From positions 1-35,914 of the forward strand of contig LJSV01000024.1 in assembly GCA_001314715.1 (NCBI GenBank): a stretch of DNA of 35,914 bases. The letters are read 5' to 3'. Every line of letters begins with the position of its first letter. Within the stretch, counting starts at the first letter, position 1. The notes beneath the pieces were generated by a model. That model saw only the letters and a program-made list of their open reading frames with translations, had not been told where the DNA came from and did no database searches. This DNA is from Rhodobacteraceae bacterium HLUCCA12 (GTDB lineage: Bacteria > Pseudomonadota > Alphaproteobacteria > Rhodobacterales > Rhodobacteraceae). Shown one piece after another: positions 15,163 to 24,228 of the stretch. The position numbers and the translations under genes were made by a program.

Positions 15163-16083
15163 TCAAACCGACAACACCGGGATGATCTGCTTCTTGCGGC
15201 TCATCACGCCCGGCAGGACCACGCTGTCGCCGCTGACCGAAACGCCAAAGCTTTTCTCGGCGATCGTCCTGACCAGATCGTTGGGCACCAGAAGCGTCGC
15301 TTCCTCGCGCAGGATGTCCACCACGAACAAGAGCACCTGATCGGCACCATCTTCCTGAGCGACGGCGTCCATTGCCGTCATCAGGCTGCCCTTGCGATCC
15401 AGGATGGCCCTGGGCGATGTGGTTTCCATCACCGATATGCGCAGGGCCTTGCCGCCGACGGTGTATTCCTTGCTGTCCATGCGCAACAGCTCGGCGTCCG
15501 ACAAGGTCGAGACATCGGATTTCGCGGCAAACATCTCTTCGGCGTAATCGGCGATGGTGATGTCCAGATCCTTGGCCAGCGACAGCGCCAGGGAACGGTC
15601 GTGATCGGTCGTCGTGGGCGAGCGGAATTCCAGCGTGTCCGACAGGATGCACGACAGCATCAGACACTTGATCCGGTCCGGCATCTTTGCGGCATCGTCG
15701 CCCATTAGGTCATGCATCAGCGTCGCGGTGCAGGCCAGCGGGCGGATGGTGATGTCGATCGGCAGCTTGGTAGCCAGTCCGCCGGTCAGCTTGTGATGGT
15801 CGATGATCGCCTGGACATCGGCCTGATCGATCGAGGCCGGCAGTTCGGCGGGATTGTTGGTATCGACGATCACGACTTTGGTGCCGGGTTCGACATCGGC
15901 GATGATCTCGGGCGTTTCGATCCCCCAGCGTTTCAGCACGAAGGCCGCTTCGGTGTTGGGTTCGCCCAGCAGCACGGCGCGCGCCGGGATGCCCTTGATC
16001 TCGTTCAGATACCAGGCCCAGATCAGGGGCGAGCCGGTGGAGTCGGTGTCGGGGGCCTTGTGGCCAAAAACAAGCGTCGTCAT
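15163..16083 (-). CDS. ppaC: Manganese-dependent (family II) inorganic pyrophosphatase
   Basis: This 306-residue cytosolic enzyme hydrolyses pyrophosphate and so drives biosynthetic reactions. All family II (DHH) metal ligands are visible: H8, D12 and D14 in FGHKAPDTDS, D74 in VDTNNPAE, the D95-H96-H97 triplet and D149 in LSDT. The C-terminal SRKKQ substrate-binding motif is also present. Length is typical and there are no regulatory CBS domains. Use of a family II enzyme is less common in proteobacteria than the hexameric family I enzyme, but it is known in Rhodobacteraceae. It appears to be transcribed with the HAD gene downstream (19-base gap). Confidence 0.95.
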   Translation of the reverse strand: MTTLVFGHKAPDTDSTGSPLIWAWYLNEIKGIPARAVLLGEPNTEAAFVLKRWGIETPEIIADVEPGTKVVIVDTNNPAELPASIDQADVQAIIDHHKLTGGLATKLPIDITIRPLACTATLMHDLMGDDAAKMPDRIKCLMLSCILSDTLEFRSPTTTDHDRSLALSLAKDLDITIADYAEEMFAAKSDVSTLSDAELLRMDSKEYTVGGKALRISVMETTSPRAILDRKGSLMTAMDAVAQEDGADQVLLFVVDILREEATLLVPNDLVRTIAEKSFGVSVSGDSVVLPGVMSRKKQIIPVLSV

Positions 16084-16185
16084 GGGTCTGTCCTGCGCCA
16101 GAGTGTCTCGGTCGCGGGCCTTATAGGGGCTGTGCCGGGCCTTGTCACGCCCGGCCGCGCCGAAATTCCCTGACCGATCCAGGCG

Positions 16186-16617
16186 TCAGCGCAGCCCCAG
16201 ATCGGAAAGGGCCGCGCTCAACTCGGGCGGCAGCGTATCGTCGCCGGGGCGCTGGGCCGGCAGATCGCGCGGGGCGTCCGAACCCTTGAGATAACGCCAG
16301 CCCTGGAACGGGCGGCGCGGCTGGGGTTCGGTGCGAATGATCGGCGCATCCAGGATGATGCCGCAGCGGGTGATTCCGTCCGTCCCCTCGACCGCGTCCA
16401 GCCGCAGGATGCGCTGGCGCGCCAGAACGACACCCTTGAACACCCAATACAGCGATCCACCGTCCAAAAGCTCGGCCCCGCGTTTGGGCCACATGCGGGT
16501 GACGTGGCGCGCGCAACCCTCGGGCCAGCGGTGGCGCTGGCTGTCCTGCCAGTTCGCCAGATCCTCGACGCGTTCGGCGCCGACGCAGAGTTTCAGAAGA
16601 TTGAGCGATGCGGCCAT
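16186..16617 (-). CDS. DUF1489 family protein
   Basis: This 143-residue protein matches DUF1489, an alphaproteobacterial family of unknown function. It shows LNLLKLCVGAERVEDLANWQ at the N-terminus, then HVTRMWPKRGAELLDGGSLYW and VFKGVVLARQRILRLD. It has no membrane segment or signal peptide. It is divergently oriented to the ribonucleotide reductase gene, with 159 bases between the two starts. Confidence 0.88.
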   Translation of the reverse strand: MAASLNLLKLCVGAERVEDLANWQDSQRHRWPEGCARHVTRMWPKRGAELLDGGSLYWVFKGVVLARQRILRLDAVEGTDGITRCGIILDAPIIRTEPQPRRPFQGWRYLKGSDAPRDLPAQRPGDDTLPPELSAALSDLGLR

Positions 16618-16713
16618 GCCCCGCTATCTAGGCCGTCGCGCCGGGGCTGGCAACTGATGGCGCGGTTTCGCGCTCGGCTTCCACGGAATGCGCGTCCGGG
16701 GGCAGAGGGGGGT

Positions 16714-16742
16714 TTGACCGCCGGGGCGGCGGGGCGTATCTT
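16714..16742 (+). promoter_or_regulatory. Sigma-70-like promoter of nrdJ
   Basis: TTGACC (16714-16719) and TATCTT (16737-16742) are separated by 17 bases and end 34 bases before the nrdJ ATG. AGGA at 16766-16769 is the ribosome-binding site. I see no NrdR box and no cobalamin riboswitch in this short upstream region. Confidence 0.6.
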
Positions 16743-16776
16743 GGTGGGTCTCTCGCCCGCACCACAGGATTTGCGC

Positions 16777-19041
16777 ATGAATCGCTTTGCCGCCCCCATC
16801 GCCGAGCAGATCTGGGACATGAAATACCGGCTCAAGGACGCGGCCGGCAAGCCGGTCGATGCCACGCTTGAGGACAGCTGGCGCCGCATCGCGCGTGCCC
16901 TGGCGGCAGTCGAGGACGACCCCGCCCACTGGGAGGATCGCTTCTATACCGCGCTTGAGGATTTCAAGTTCCTGCCCGCCGGGCGGATCGTGGCCGGCGC
17001 GGGCACCGGGCGTTCGGTGACGCTGTTCAACTGTTTCGTGATGGGCACGATCCCCGACAGCATGGCCGGCATCTTCGACATGCTGAAAGAGGCTGCACTG
17101 ACCATGCAGCAGGGCGGCGGCATCGGCTATGACTTCTCGACCATCCGCCCGCGCGGGGCGCCGGTGGCCGGGGTGGCCGCCGACGCGTCGGGCCCGCTGT
17201 CGTTCATGGATGTCTGGGACGCGATGTGCCGCACCATCATGTCGGCCGGGTCGCGGCGGGGCGCGATGATGGCCACCATGCGCTGCGACCACCCGGATAT
17301 CGAGGATTTCATCACCGCCAAGCAGGACTCGGCGCGGCTGCGCATGTTCAACCTGTCGGTGCTGGTCACCGATCCGTTCATGGACGCGGTCCGGGCCGAC
17401 AAACCATGGGATCTGACCTTTGGCGGCAAGGTCTTTCGCACGGTTCCCGCACGCGATCTGTGGAACCGGATCATGCGCGCGACCTATGATTATGCCGAGC
17501 CCGGCGTGATCTTCATCGACCGGATCAATGCCGCCAACAACCTTCATTATTGCGAGACCATTTCCGCCACCAACCCCTGCGGCGAACAGCCCCTGCCGCC
17601 TTACGGCGCCTGCCTTCTGGGTTCGATCAACCTGGCGCGGCTGGTGACCGACCCGTTCGGCCGCAACCCGCAACTGGATGAGGCCGTACTGGACGATCTG
17701 GTGCGCACAGCGGTGCGGATGATGGACAATGTGGTCGATGCCAGCCGCTTTCCGCTGCCGCAACAGGCACAGGAGGCGCAGGCGAAACGCCGGATCGGGC
17801 TGGGCGTCACCGGCCTGGCCGATGCGCTGTTGATGATGGGCCTGCGCTATGGGTCGGACGCGGCCGTGGCCCAGACCGAAGCCTGGATGAAGGCCATTGC
17901 CCGCGCCGCCTATCTGGCCTCGACCGATCTGGCACGCGAAAAGGGCGCATTTCCGCTGTTCGACGCCGACAAGTTTCTGGCCTCGGGCACCATGCAGGTG
18001 ATGGATGACGATGTGCGCGCCGCGGTGCGCGCGCATGGCATTCGCAACGCGCTTCTGACCTCGATCGCGCCGACCGGCACGATCAGCCTGTTCGCGGGCA
18101 ATGTCAGTTCGGGAATCGAGCCGGTCTTTGCCTATTCCTATCGCCGCAAGGTGCTTCAGCCCGACGGATCGCGCACCGAAGAGGAGGTCGAGGATTACGC
18201 CGTCCAGATGTGGCGCGAAAAGAACGGCGACGCGCCGCTGCCCGAACATTTCGTCAACGCGCAGATGCTGACCCCGCTCGATCACGTCAGGATGCAGGCG
18301 GCGGCGCAGAAATGGGTCGATTCGTCGATCTCGAAAACCATCAACTGCCCCGAGGATATCCCGTTCGAGGAATTCAAGGATGTCTATCTGGCCGCCTGGG
18401 ACATGGGCTGCAAGGGCTGCACGACCTACCGGCCCAATGACGTGACCGGATCGGTGCTGAGCCTGTCGGAGGTCAGCGAATCCGAGCCGCAGGCCGATAC
18501 CGGGGCCGAGGTGATCTATCTGTCCGAACCCCTGGACCGGCCCGAGGCGCTGGAGGGGCAGACCTACAAGCTGAAATGGCCGGTGTCGGAACATGCGATC
18601 TACATCACCATCAACGACGTGATCGTGGGCGGGCACCGGCGGCCGTTCGAGGTGTTCATCAATTCCAAGAACATGGAGCATTTCGCCTGGACCGTGGCGT
18701 TGACGCGGATGATCTCGGCGGTGTTCCGGCGCGGGGGCGACGTGTCGTTCGTGGTCGAGGAACTCAAGGCCGTGTTCGATCCGCGCGGCGGGGCGTGGAT
18801 GCAGGGCCGCTATGTGCCGTCGATCCTGGCCGCGATCGGCGGCGTGATCGAGGAACATCTGGTGCGCATCGGCTTTATCGAAGGGGCCGGGCTGGGCCTG
18901 AAATCCGATCCCAAGGCCAGGGCCGCGATCATGGGGCAGGGCGCGCGCGGCAAGGCCTGCCCGGCCTGCGGCGCCTATGACATGGTCATGATCGAAGGCT
19001 GCATGACCTGCCGCGCCTGCGGCCATTCCAAATGCGGCTGA
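16777..19041 (+). CDS. nrdJ: Adenosylcobalamin-dependent (class II) ribonucleotide reductase
   Basis: This 754-residue enzyme reduces ribonucleotides to deoxyribonucleotides using an adenosylcobalamin-derived radical. NPCGE (266-270) supplies the active-site N266, C268 (thiyl radical) and E270; C86 in LFNCFV and C279 in GACLLGSINL are the candidate redox pair. GGGIGYDFSTIRPRG and NALLTSIAPTGTISL are further family segments. The C-terminus (728-754) is a cysteine-rich tail, CPACG then CMTCRACGHSKCG, likely a zinc ribbon plus the cysteine pair that re-reduces the active site. The start at 16777 fits a promoter and ribosome-binding site; the frame upstream is antisense to DUF1489. No class I or III genes are nearby. 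Confidence 0.95.
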   Translation: MNRFAAPIAEQIWDMKYRLKDAAGKPVDATLEDSWRRIARALAAVEDDPAHWEDRFYTALEDFKFLPAGRIVAGAGTGRSVTLFNCFVMGTIPDSMAGIFDMLKEAALTMQQGGGIGYDFSTIRPRGAPVAGVAADASGPLSFMDVWDAMCRTIMSAGSRRGAMMATMRCDHPDIEDFITAKQDSARLRMFNLSVLVTDPFMDAVRADKPWDLTFGGKVFRTVPARDLWNRIMRATYDYAEPGVIFIDRINAANNLHYCETISATNPCGEQPLPPYGACLLGSINLARLVTDPFGRNPQLDEAVLDDLVRTAVRMMDNVVDASRFPLPQQAQEAQAKRRIGLGVTGLADALLMMGLRYGSDAAVAQTEAWMKAIARAAYLASTDLAREKGAFPLFDADKFLASGTMQVMDDDVRAAVRAHGIRNALLTSIAPTGTISLFAGNVSSGIEPVFAYSYRRKVLQPDGSRTEEEVEDYAVQMWREKNGDAPLPEHFVNAQMLTPLDHVRMQAAAQKWVDSSISKTINCPEDIPFEEFKDVYLAAWDMGCKGCTTYRPNDVTGSVLSLSEVSESEPQADTGAEVIYLSEPLDRPEALEGQTYKLKWPVSEHAIYITINDVIVGGHRRPFEVFINSKNMEHFAWTVALTRMISAVFRRGGDVSFVVEELKAVFDPRGGAWMQGRYVPSILAAIGGVIEEHLVRIGFIEGAGLGLKSDPKARAAIMGQGARGKACPACGAYDMVMIEGCMTCRACGHSKCG

Positions 19042-19089
19042 TGGTGGTGTCGTCGAACCCCGCACATCACAATTAACGGAGACAAAACG

Positions 19090-20406
19090 ATGACAGCCAG
19101 CGATCTGCGCCATGGCATCCGCGAGAACATGGGGCAGGTAACGCACCAGTTGATCCAGGTGATGCTGGTGGGCTTTGCCATCGGCATGACGCGCACGGTC
19201 GTGCCCGCATTGGCGGAAACCGAATTCGGGCTCGAGCGTGGGTCGTTCCTGCTGCTGGCGTCCTTCGTCGTGGCCTTTGGCGCGGTCAAGGCGGTGATGA
19301 ACTTCGTCGCCGGGCGCTGGTCCGAAAGCATCGGGCGCAAGCAGGTGCTGGTTTGGGGCTGGGTCGTGGCGCTGCCAATTCCGGTGATGATCTGGGCCGC
19401 CCCCGGCTGGAGCTGGATCGTCGCCGCCACGGTGCTTTTGGGCATCAACCAGGGTTTGTGCTGGTCGATGACCCAGACCGCCAAGCTTGACATCACGCGC
19501 GCCGATGAGCGCGGGCTGACCATGGGCTTGAACGAGTTTTCGGGTTATGTCGGCGTGGCGCTGGCGGGGATTCTGACGGCTTATGCCGCTGAAGCCTTGG
19601 GCGCGCGCACGGGTCTTCTGGTCTTTGGCATGGTCGTGGTCGTGGCCGCACTGGTGCTGAGCGTGGTGTGGGTGAAGGACACGCTGCCCTGGGCCAGGGC
19701 CGAGACCGCCGCGCATAAGGCCGCGCCCCCGGCATCCCTGCCGCGCTATCCGCATGGCGTCGCCGACCACCCGACCACGGGCGAGGTTTTCGCGCTGATG
19801 AGCTGGCGCGACCGGCGTTTGTTCGCGATCAGTCAGGCCGGGCTGGTGGAAAAGTTCGTCGATGCCCTCGTCTGGGCGCTTTTTCCCGTGTTTCTGGTGT
19901 CACGGGGCGCCAGCCTGACCGAGGTCGGCTGGATCGTCGGTTTCTACGGCTTCGTCTGGGGCGGTTCGCAGCTTGTCACCGGGCGGTTGTCGGACCATGT
20001 GGGCCGGTTCTGGCCAAACGTGCTGGGCATGTGGATCTGCGGCGCGGGCGTGGCGATGGTCGTGCTGGGCACGGGCACGCTCTGGTGGTCTGTCTCGGCG
20101 GGCGTGGCGGGCTTCGGCATGGCGCTGCTCTACCCGAATCTCTCGGCGGCGGTCGCCGACATCACGCCGCCCGCGTGGCGCGGTTCGGCCATCGGCATCT
20201 ATCGTTTCTGGCGCGATCTGGGGTATGCCGTCGGTGCGCTGGGTCTTGGCCTTGCCGCCAGCCTGACCGGCGCGGCCGAGGCGGCGTTCTGGTTCGTCGC
20301 GCTCTCGATGTTCGTCTCGGGCACGGTGCTGTTGTGGCTGGCCGAGGAAACCCATCCCCGCCTGAACCCCGCGCCGCCCCCATCCGTCCCGGATGCGCGG
20401 ATCTGA
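19090..20406 (+). CDS. Major facilitator superfamily transporter
   Basis: This 438-residue protein has twelve predicted hydrophobic segments in two halves, joined by a cytoplasmic loop around residues 195-245. The MFS signature between TM2 and TM3 is visible as AGRWSESIGRKQVL, and its counterpart in the second half as TGRLSDHVGRFWPN. The substrate is unknown; the motif-A form is that of drug/metabolite:H+ antiporters (DHA1-like). It lies 48 bases after nrdJ with its own GGAG site, so cotranscription is possible but no functional link is evident. Its stop converges on the DUF2723 gene 18 bases away. Confidence 0.85.
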   Translation: MTASDLRHGIRENMGQVTHQLIQVMLVGFAIGMTRTVVPALAETEFGLERGSFLLLASFVVAFGAVKAVMNFVAGRWSESIGRKQVLVWGWVVALPIPVMIWAAPGWSWIVAATVLLGINQGLCWSMTQTAKLDITRADERGLTMGLNEFSGYVGVALAGILTAYAAEALGARTGLLVFGMVVVVAALVLSVVWVKDTLPWARAETAAHKAAPPASLPRYPHGVADHPTTGEVFALMSWRDRRLFAISQAGLVEKFVDALVWALFPVFLVSRGASLTEVGWIVGFYGFVWGGSQLVTGRLSDHVGRFWPNVLGMWICGAGVAMVVLGTGTLWWSVSAGVAGFGMALLYPNLSAAVADITPPAWRGSAIGIYRFWRDLGYAVGALGLGLAASLTGAAEAAFWFVALSMFVSGTVLLWLAEETHPRLNPAPPPSVPDARI

Positions 20407-20424
20407 CCGGTCGCGGGCTACCGT

Positions 20425-22020
20425 CTACTGGCCATCCTCTGCACCTGATCCGGTCGTCGCGTCCTGATCGCACAGGAAGCCATAGGCGGGCCAGGGCGTG
20501 TCTTCGGGCTGTTCCAGCGGCCAGGAGCGGCACGACAGGTCGGGATGACGATGTTCGATCCATTGCAGCAATTGCTCGCCATCGGTCGGCACGACGATGC
20601 CACCCACCGGGCGCAGCTCGACTGCCGCCTCTTCGGCCCGCCAGGGCACGCGATAGCGCGCGGGGGGCACGTCGCCCAGCAGTTCATGATAAAGCGTGGC
20701 CATCCGCAAGCCGTAGGTCATCGAGACCAGCGGGTCCTCGACGGGAGCCTGCTCGACCAGCGCCGTGATGGATTCGGGAAGGGTCGTGAAAATCGGCTCG
20801 CGCGCGGTCAGCCCCTCGGCCATCATCAGGGCACGCCACGCACCGATGCCGACCAGCACCAGCGCGGCCATCCGTTGCGTCGAGCCGTTGCGCCCCAGCC
20901 ACCACCCGCAGGCCGCAACCACGCCCACCAGCAGCGGCCCCAGAACCGGCAGATGAAACGCCTGAATGTCATAGGCCCCATACCACAGCATGAATGGCAG
21001 GAACGACGCCGCCGCCCCCAGCACCACCAGCAGGCCATACCAGGCTGGGTCGCGGCGGCGCCAGCCGACGACAAACAGAACCAGCCCCGCGACGATGAGC
21101 GGCGCCGAGATCCAGGGATGCGCGAAACGCAGCGTGCTCAGCAATGTCTCGGTGGTGTGGGTCGATCGCAGGCCCGAGCCGAAAAGCCCGCTGAAATAGG
21201 TGCCGGTGATGTAGCGAAAGTACTCCGACAATGTGGGCGGCAGCGGCAGGTATTCCGAATAGGCGGTGTCGGGGTGATGGACGATATAGGCGAGATAGAG
21301 ATACTGGCTGGAGCCCACGACGATCGCCGCCAGAACCGCCAGGATCACGCGAAGTTTCCAAAGCAGCCGCCAATGCGCGATCAGGATCCACAGGAACATC
21401 GGGATCAGCATGATCATCATCAGATGATTGCCGAACGAAATCGCATAAACCCAGCATGCGGCGATGAAAAAGCCGCGGCGTTTGGTCTCGACGAAAAGCA
21501 CCAGCAGGTAGGACACGCCAAGGATGAAGGCCAGCGCAAGCGGGTAAACCTCGGCCTCGGTCGATTGCACCGCCATCAGCGAGGCCGCGCCAAGAACCAG
21601 CGAGCCGGCAATGCCGAAGGTGACGCTGCGCGACAGTTGCGCGACGATCAGAAAGGCAACGGTATTCGCCACCGCGCCGGGAACGGCGGCCATGGCAAAG
21701 GTCATGGCGCGCCAGGGTTCGATCGGCAACGACAGACCCCGCACGAGCGTGCCCAGCATATGGATCAGCGGATAGCCGGGGCCATGCACCAGGATCTGGG
21801 TATGCCCAAGGGTCTGGAACTTGGCGGTATCGCCGGCATTCATCACCCCGCCCAGGCCCGGAAACAGGCAATACCCGTAATAGGCCGCCCAGAACGCGAA
21901 AACCCCGAACGCGATCGCCGCGCGCAGCGCGCGGGCCTGCCCCAGATGCGGCATCCCGCCGGGCGCGTTGAGCGGGTCATGGCCGTTCAGCGCGGCGGGC
22001 ATGTTCGTGGGAAGTGTCAT
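20425..22020 (-). CDS. DUF2723 / GT-C-like integral membrane protein
   Basis: This 531-residue multi-spanning membrane protein contains the DUF2723 signature GDTAKFQTLGHTQILVHGPG followed by YPLIHMLG in the first periplasmic loop, then about ten further hydrophobic segments. DUF2723 proteins resemble GT-C glycosyltransferases of the protein O-mannosyltransferase type, where an acidic residue in the first loop is catalytic; D63 in this loop is the candidate. The C-terminal 100 residues are soluble and probably periplasmic. It overlaps the AsmA-like gene by 4 bases, suggesting a joint role in the cell envelope. Confidence 0.8.
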   Translation of the reverse strand: MTLPTNMPAALNGHDPLNAPGGMPHLGQARALRAAIAFGVFAFWAAYYGYCLFPGLGGVMNAGDTAKFQTLGHTQILVHGPGYPLIHMLGTLVRGLSLPIEPWRAMTFAMAAVPGAVANTVAFLIVAQLSRSVTFGIAGSLVLGAASLMAVQSTEAEVYPLALAFILGVSYLLVLFVETKRRGFFIAACWVYAISFGNHLMMIMLIPMFLWILIAHWRLLWKLRVILAVLAAIVVGSSQYLYLAYIVHHPDTAYSEYLPLPPTLSEYFRYITGTYFSGLFGSGLRSTHTTETLLSTLRFAHPWISAPLIVAGLVLFVVGWRRRDPAWYGLLVVLGAAASFLPFMLWYGAYDIQAFHLPVLGPLLVGVVAACGWWLGRNGSTQRMAALVLVGIGAWRALMMAEGLTAREPIFTTLPESITALVEQAPVEDPLVSMTYGLRMATLYHELLGDVPPARYRVPWRAEEAAVELRPVGGIVVPTDGEQLLQWIEHRHPDLSCRSWPLEQPEDTPWPAYGFLCDQDATTGSGAEDGQ

Positions 22021-23939
22021 TGCGAAGTCCTGTCAGAGGCCGGCCGGATGTCGGTGTCGCCGTCACGGTTCGGCACACCCACCGCCACCACGGGGGCCGA
22101 AAGGGTGCCGCCAAGTCCGAAGGGCAGATCGACAAGCGATGCCGCGTCCTCGTCGTCGGGATCGTCGGCGTGCAAGGACGCCTGCCCCTCGACCTGCATC
22201 TCGCCGACCGGCAACGCGGCTTCGCCGTTCAATTCGATGGCATACCGTCCGCCGCGGATGCTGGCCCGGCGCAGTTCGGCGCGACCGGGCACGAAATCGA
22301 CCCGGCCCTCGACCGTATCGAAATAGGTGCGGCCGGCGGCGGGGATCAGCGGGCCATCGCGTTCCGTCATGAAGCGGCGCCCCTCGGCCACCGCCTCGAG
22401 CGTCAGGATCAGATCGGCGCCCGCGATGCTGCCGTCGCGGGCTTCGGCCTCGATCGATCCGTCCAGGGAACTCAGCAGCGCACCCAAGGTCTCGCCCCGT
22501 GCCGCAAGGTCGTAGCGCCCGTCCAGCCGACCGTTCGGCAGCTCCATCGGGCTGACCAGGGGCGGCGGGGCCTGGGCCTGGGCCTGGATGAATTCCCCCA
22601 GGGTTTCCAGATCGACCCTGTCAAGCCGGCCGTTCGAATCGACGCGGATTCCGCCGGTGTCGGTGTCGGGCGTCAGCATGGCCTCGGCGGCCATCTCGCC
22701 GATGTCCCCACTGGTCCGAACGCTGAGATTCAGGTTCGCGTCGCGGGTCTCCAGCCGAAGGCGCCGGGCCTCAAGGTCGGGCCCGGCGATGCCGGCCTCG
22801 CGCATACCCGCATCCAGGGTGATGTCGACCGGGGCAAGCCAGTCCAGCGTGAGCGGCGCCGCCCGCCAGGTGCCTGCGGCAAACGCCTCGGCGACCTCTT
22901 CCCAGGCGCGGCCCGCGCCGTCAAGGACGCGGTTGAGTTGCTGGCCCGGTGGTGCGGTTCCCGGCAAGACCACGTCAAGATCGCCCTCGAACAGCAGGCT
23001 TTTCACCGACATGGACGCATCGGCGATGCGCAGCGCGCGCGGTGTCAGCGCAAACTGCCCTTCAAGAGCAAGCGACCCGGCCGGCGACAGGCCCAGCATA
23101 TCGGTCACCCAAAGCAGCGCACGCGCGGCGCGACCCTGGTCCAGGGCAACCGTGGCAGCTTGCGGCGGCGGCGATGGCACGGTTGCGGGCTGCTGGGCGG
23201 GAAGGTTCTGAAGCGCCAGCCGTGCCTGGCTGCCCTCGGCCGAGAAAGCCGAAAGCGGGTTTTCGAGCCACGCTTCCAGTCCGATCCGCCGCTCGCCCAC
23301 CGGGAGTCCGCCCGACAGCAGAACGCCGGCCGTTTCCTCGGCTGCCGCCAGCCGCAGATCGATGCCGCGCAAGGCTTCCATGCCCGAACTGGCGATCGTG
23401 GCGTCAGTCAGGATCAACTCACCCACCGGCATGGGGGTGTCGGGGGCGTCACCGTCGGCATCACTGGTGATTGGCGTGTCGGGCAGCGATATCTCGCCGT
23501 CGTGGATGCGGATGCGGGGCCGGTCAAGCACCAGTTGCCCGACCTCGATCTTGCCGCGCAGCAGGGGCATGGCCCGGATCGACGCCCTGAGCGCCGCCAC
23601 CTCGATCCGCCAAGTCACCCCGCCGGCAGAGCCTGCGAGCACCACATCGTCCAGCGCCACGCGCAATCCGCGGTCCAGCGAAATGTCGCCGAAATGGCGC
23701 AGCCGGGCCTCGCTTCCGGTCCAGGTCGCGACATGGTCGGACAGGGCGGCGCGCAAACGCTGATCGGGCACGAGGTCGGGCAGGGCACGATACGCCAGCG
23801 CGCCGGCCCCGGCAACGATGGCGACGATCACCCCCAGTGTCAGCGCCCAGCGCCGCACAGACCAGCGCCGGGTGGTCCGTCGGGCGGGTGTGCTGCGGTC
23901 GGATGCCCCGTCGCGGTCGTGTGATGTCGGAACCTTCAT
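22017..23939 (-). CDS. AsmA-like inner-membrane-anchored protein
   Basis: This 640-residue protein has a charged N-terminus, one membrane segment at about residues 32-50 (ALTLGVIVAIVAGAGAL) and a long repetitive beta-rich periplasmic part. LPDLVPDQRLRAALSDHVATWTG is the AsmA N-terminal hallmark, and GRYDLAARGETLGALLSSLDG with SIEAEARDGSIAGADL is the C-terminal AsmA pattern. AsmA-type proteins form hydrophobic grooves and are linked to phospholipid transport to the outer membrane. I chose the ATG at 23939 because the upstream extension lacks coding character. The 3' end overlaps the DUF2723 gene in ATGA form. Confidence 0.85.
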   Translation of the reverse strand: MKVPTSHDRDGASDRSTPARRTTRRWSVRRWALTLGVIVAIVAGAGALAYRALPDLVPDQRLRAALSDHVATWTGSEARLRHFGDISLDRGLRVALDDVVLAGSAGGVTWRIEVAALRASIRAMPLLRGKIEVGQLVLDRPRIRIHDGEISLPDTPITSDADGDAPDTPMPVGELILTDATIASSGMEALRGIDLRLAAAEETAGVLLSGGLPVGERRIGLEAWLENPLSAFSAEGSQARLALQNLPAQQPATVPSPPPQAATVALDQGRAARALLWVTDMLGLSPAGSLALEGQFALTPRALRIADASMSVKSLLFEGDLDVVLPGTAPPGQQLNRVLDGAGRAWEEVAEAFAAGTWRAAPLTLDWLAPVDITLDAGMREAGIAGPDLEARRLRLETRDANLNLSVRTSGDIGEMAAEAMLTPDTDTGGIRVDSNGRLDRVDLETLGEFIQAQAQAPPPLVSPMELPNGRLDGRYDLAARGETLGALLSSLDGSIEAEARDGSIAGADLILTLEAVAEGRRFMTERDGPLIPAAGRTYFDTVEGRVDFVPGRAELRRASIRGGRYAIELNGEAALPVGEMQVEGQASLHADDPDDEDAASLVDLPFGLGGTLSAPVVAVGVPNRDGDTDIRPASDRTSQ

Positions 23940-24228
23940 GGCCTCATTTCGTGGTTGCAGCGGCAATCTAGATAGGCGGCACGGGGCATGCAAACAAACC
24001 ACCGTGATATCGGCAAAAATCCGCAAATCGCGGGTTCGTGACACCCTGCCGTGAACCGGATCGAACCGCAGTTCGTGCCGATCTGTCGCTGGCGGGTCAA
24101 GGCCCCGTGCAAACGCGCGCAACGATTGTCACGATACCTTTGGCCGCCCATGGTCTACGCCGGTTGTGAAAATGTCCAGACGGCAGCGGCGCGATGGGGC
24201 CGAAAGGGGCGGGCGATGCCGGCGCGTG
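23940..24228. other. Intergenic region upstream of the AsmA-like gene
   Basis: This 289-base stretch lies between the stop of the PPC-domain gene and the AsmA-like start, both on the minus strand. It should contain the AsmA promoter and the end of the catabolic transcript, but I see no convincing -35/-10 pair, hairpin or RNA gene. Confidence 0.5.

Noticed and set aside
16618-16776. Possible cobalamin riboswitch before the B12-dependent nrdJ
   Set aside because: The region is only 159 bases and divergent, lacks the B12-box consensus, and already holds a well-placed promoter leaving a leader of about 28 nt.
16624-19770. A 1048-codon open frame on the minus strand opposite nrdJ and part of the MFS gene
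   Set aside because: It mirrors the strongly codon-biased genes on the plus strand, is rich in H, G, R and D without any domain, and has no ribosome-binding site. Long antisense frames are expected at this GC content.
22014-23924. A 636-codon plus-strand frame opposite the AsmA-like gene, and similar long frames at 20545-22326, 25047-26699, 7612-9405 and 9448-10680
   Set aside because: All lie exactly antisense to genes with clear family motifs, have low-complexity R/G/Q/H-rich translations and lack start signals.
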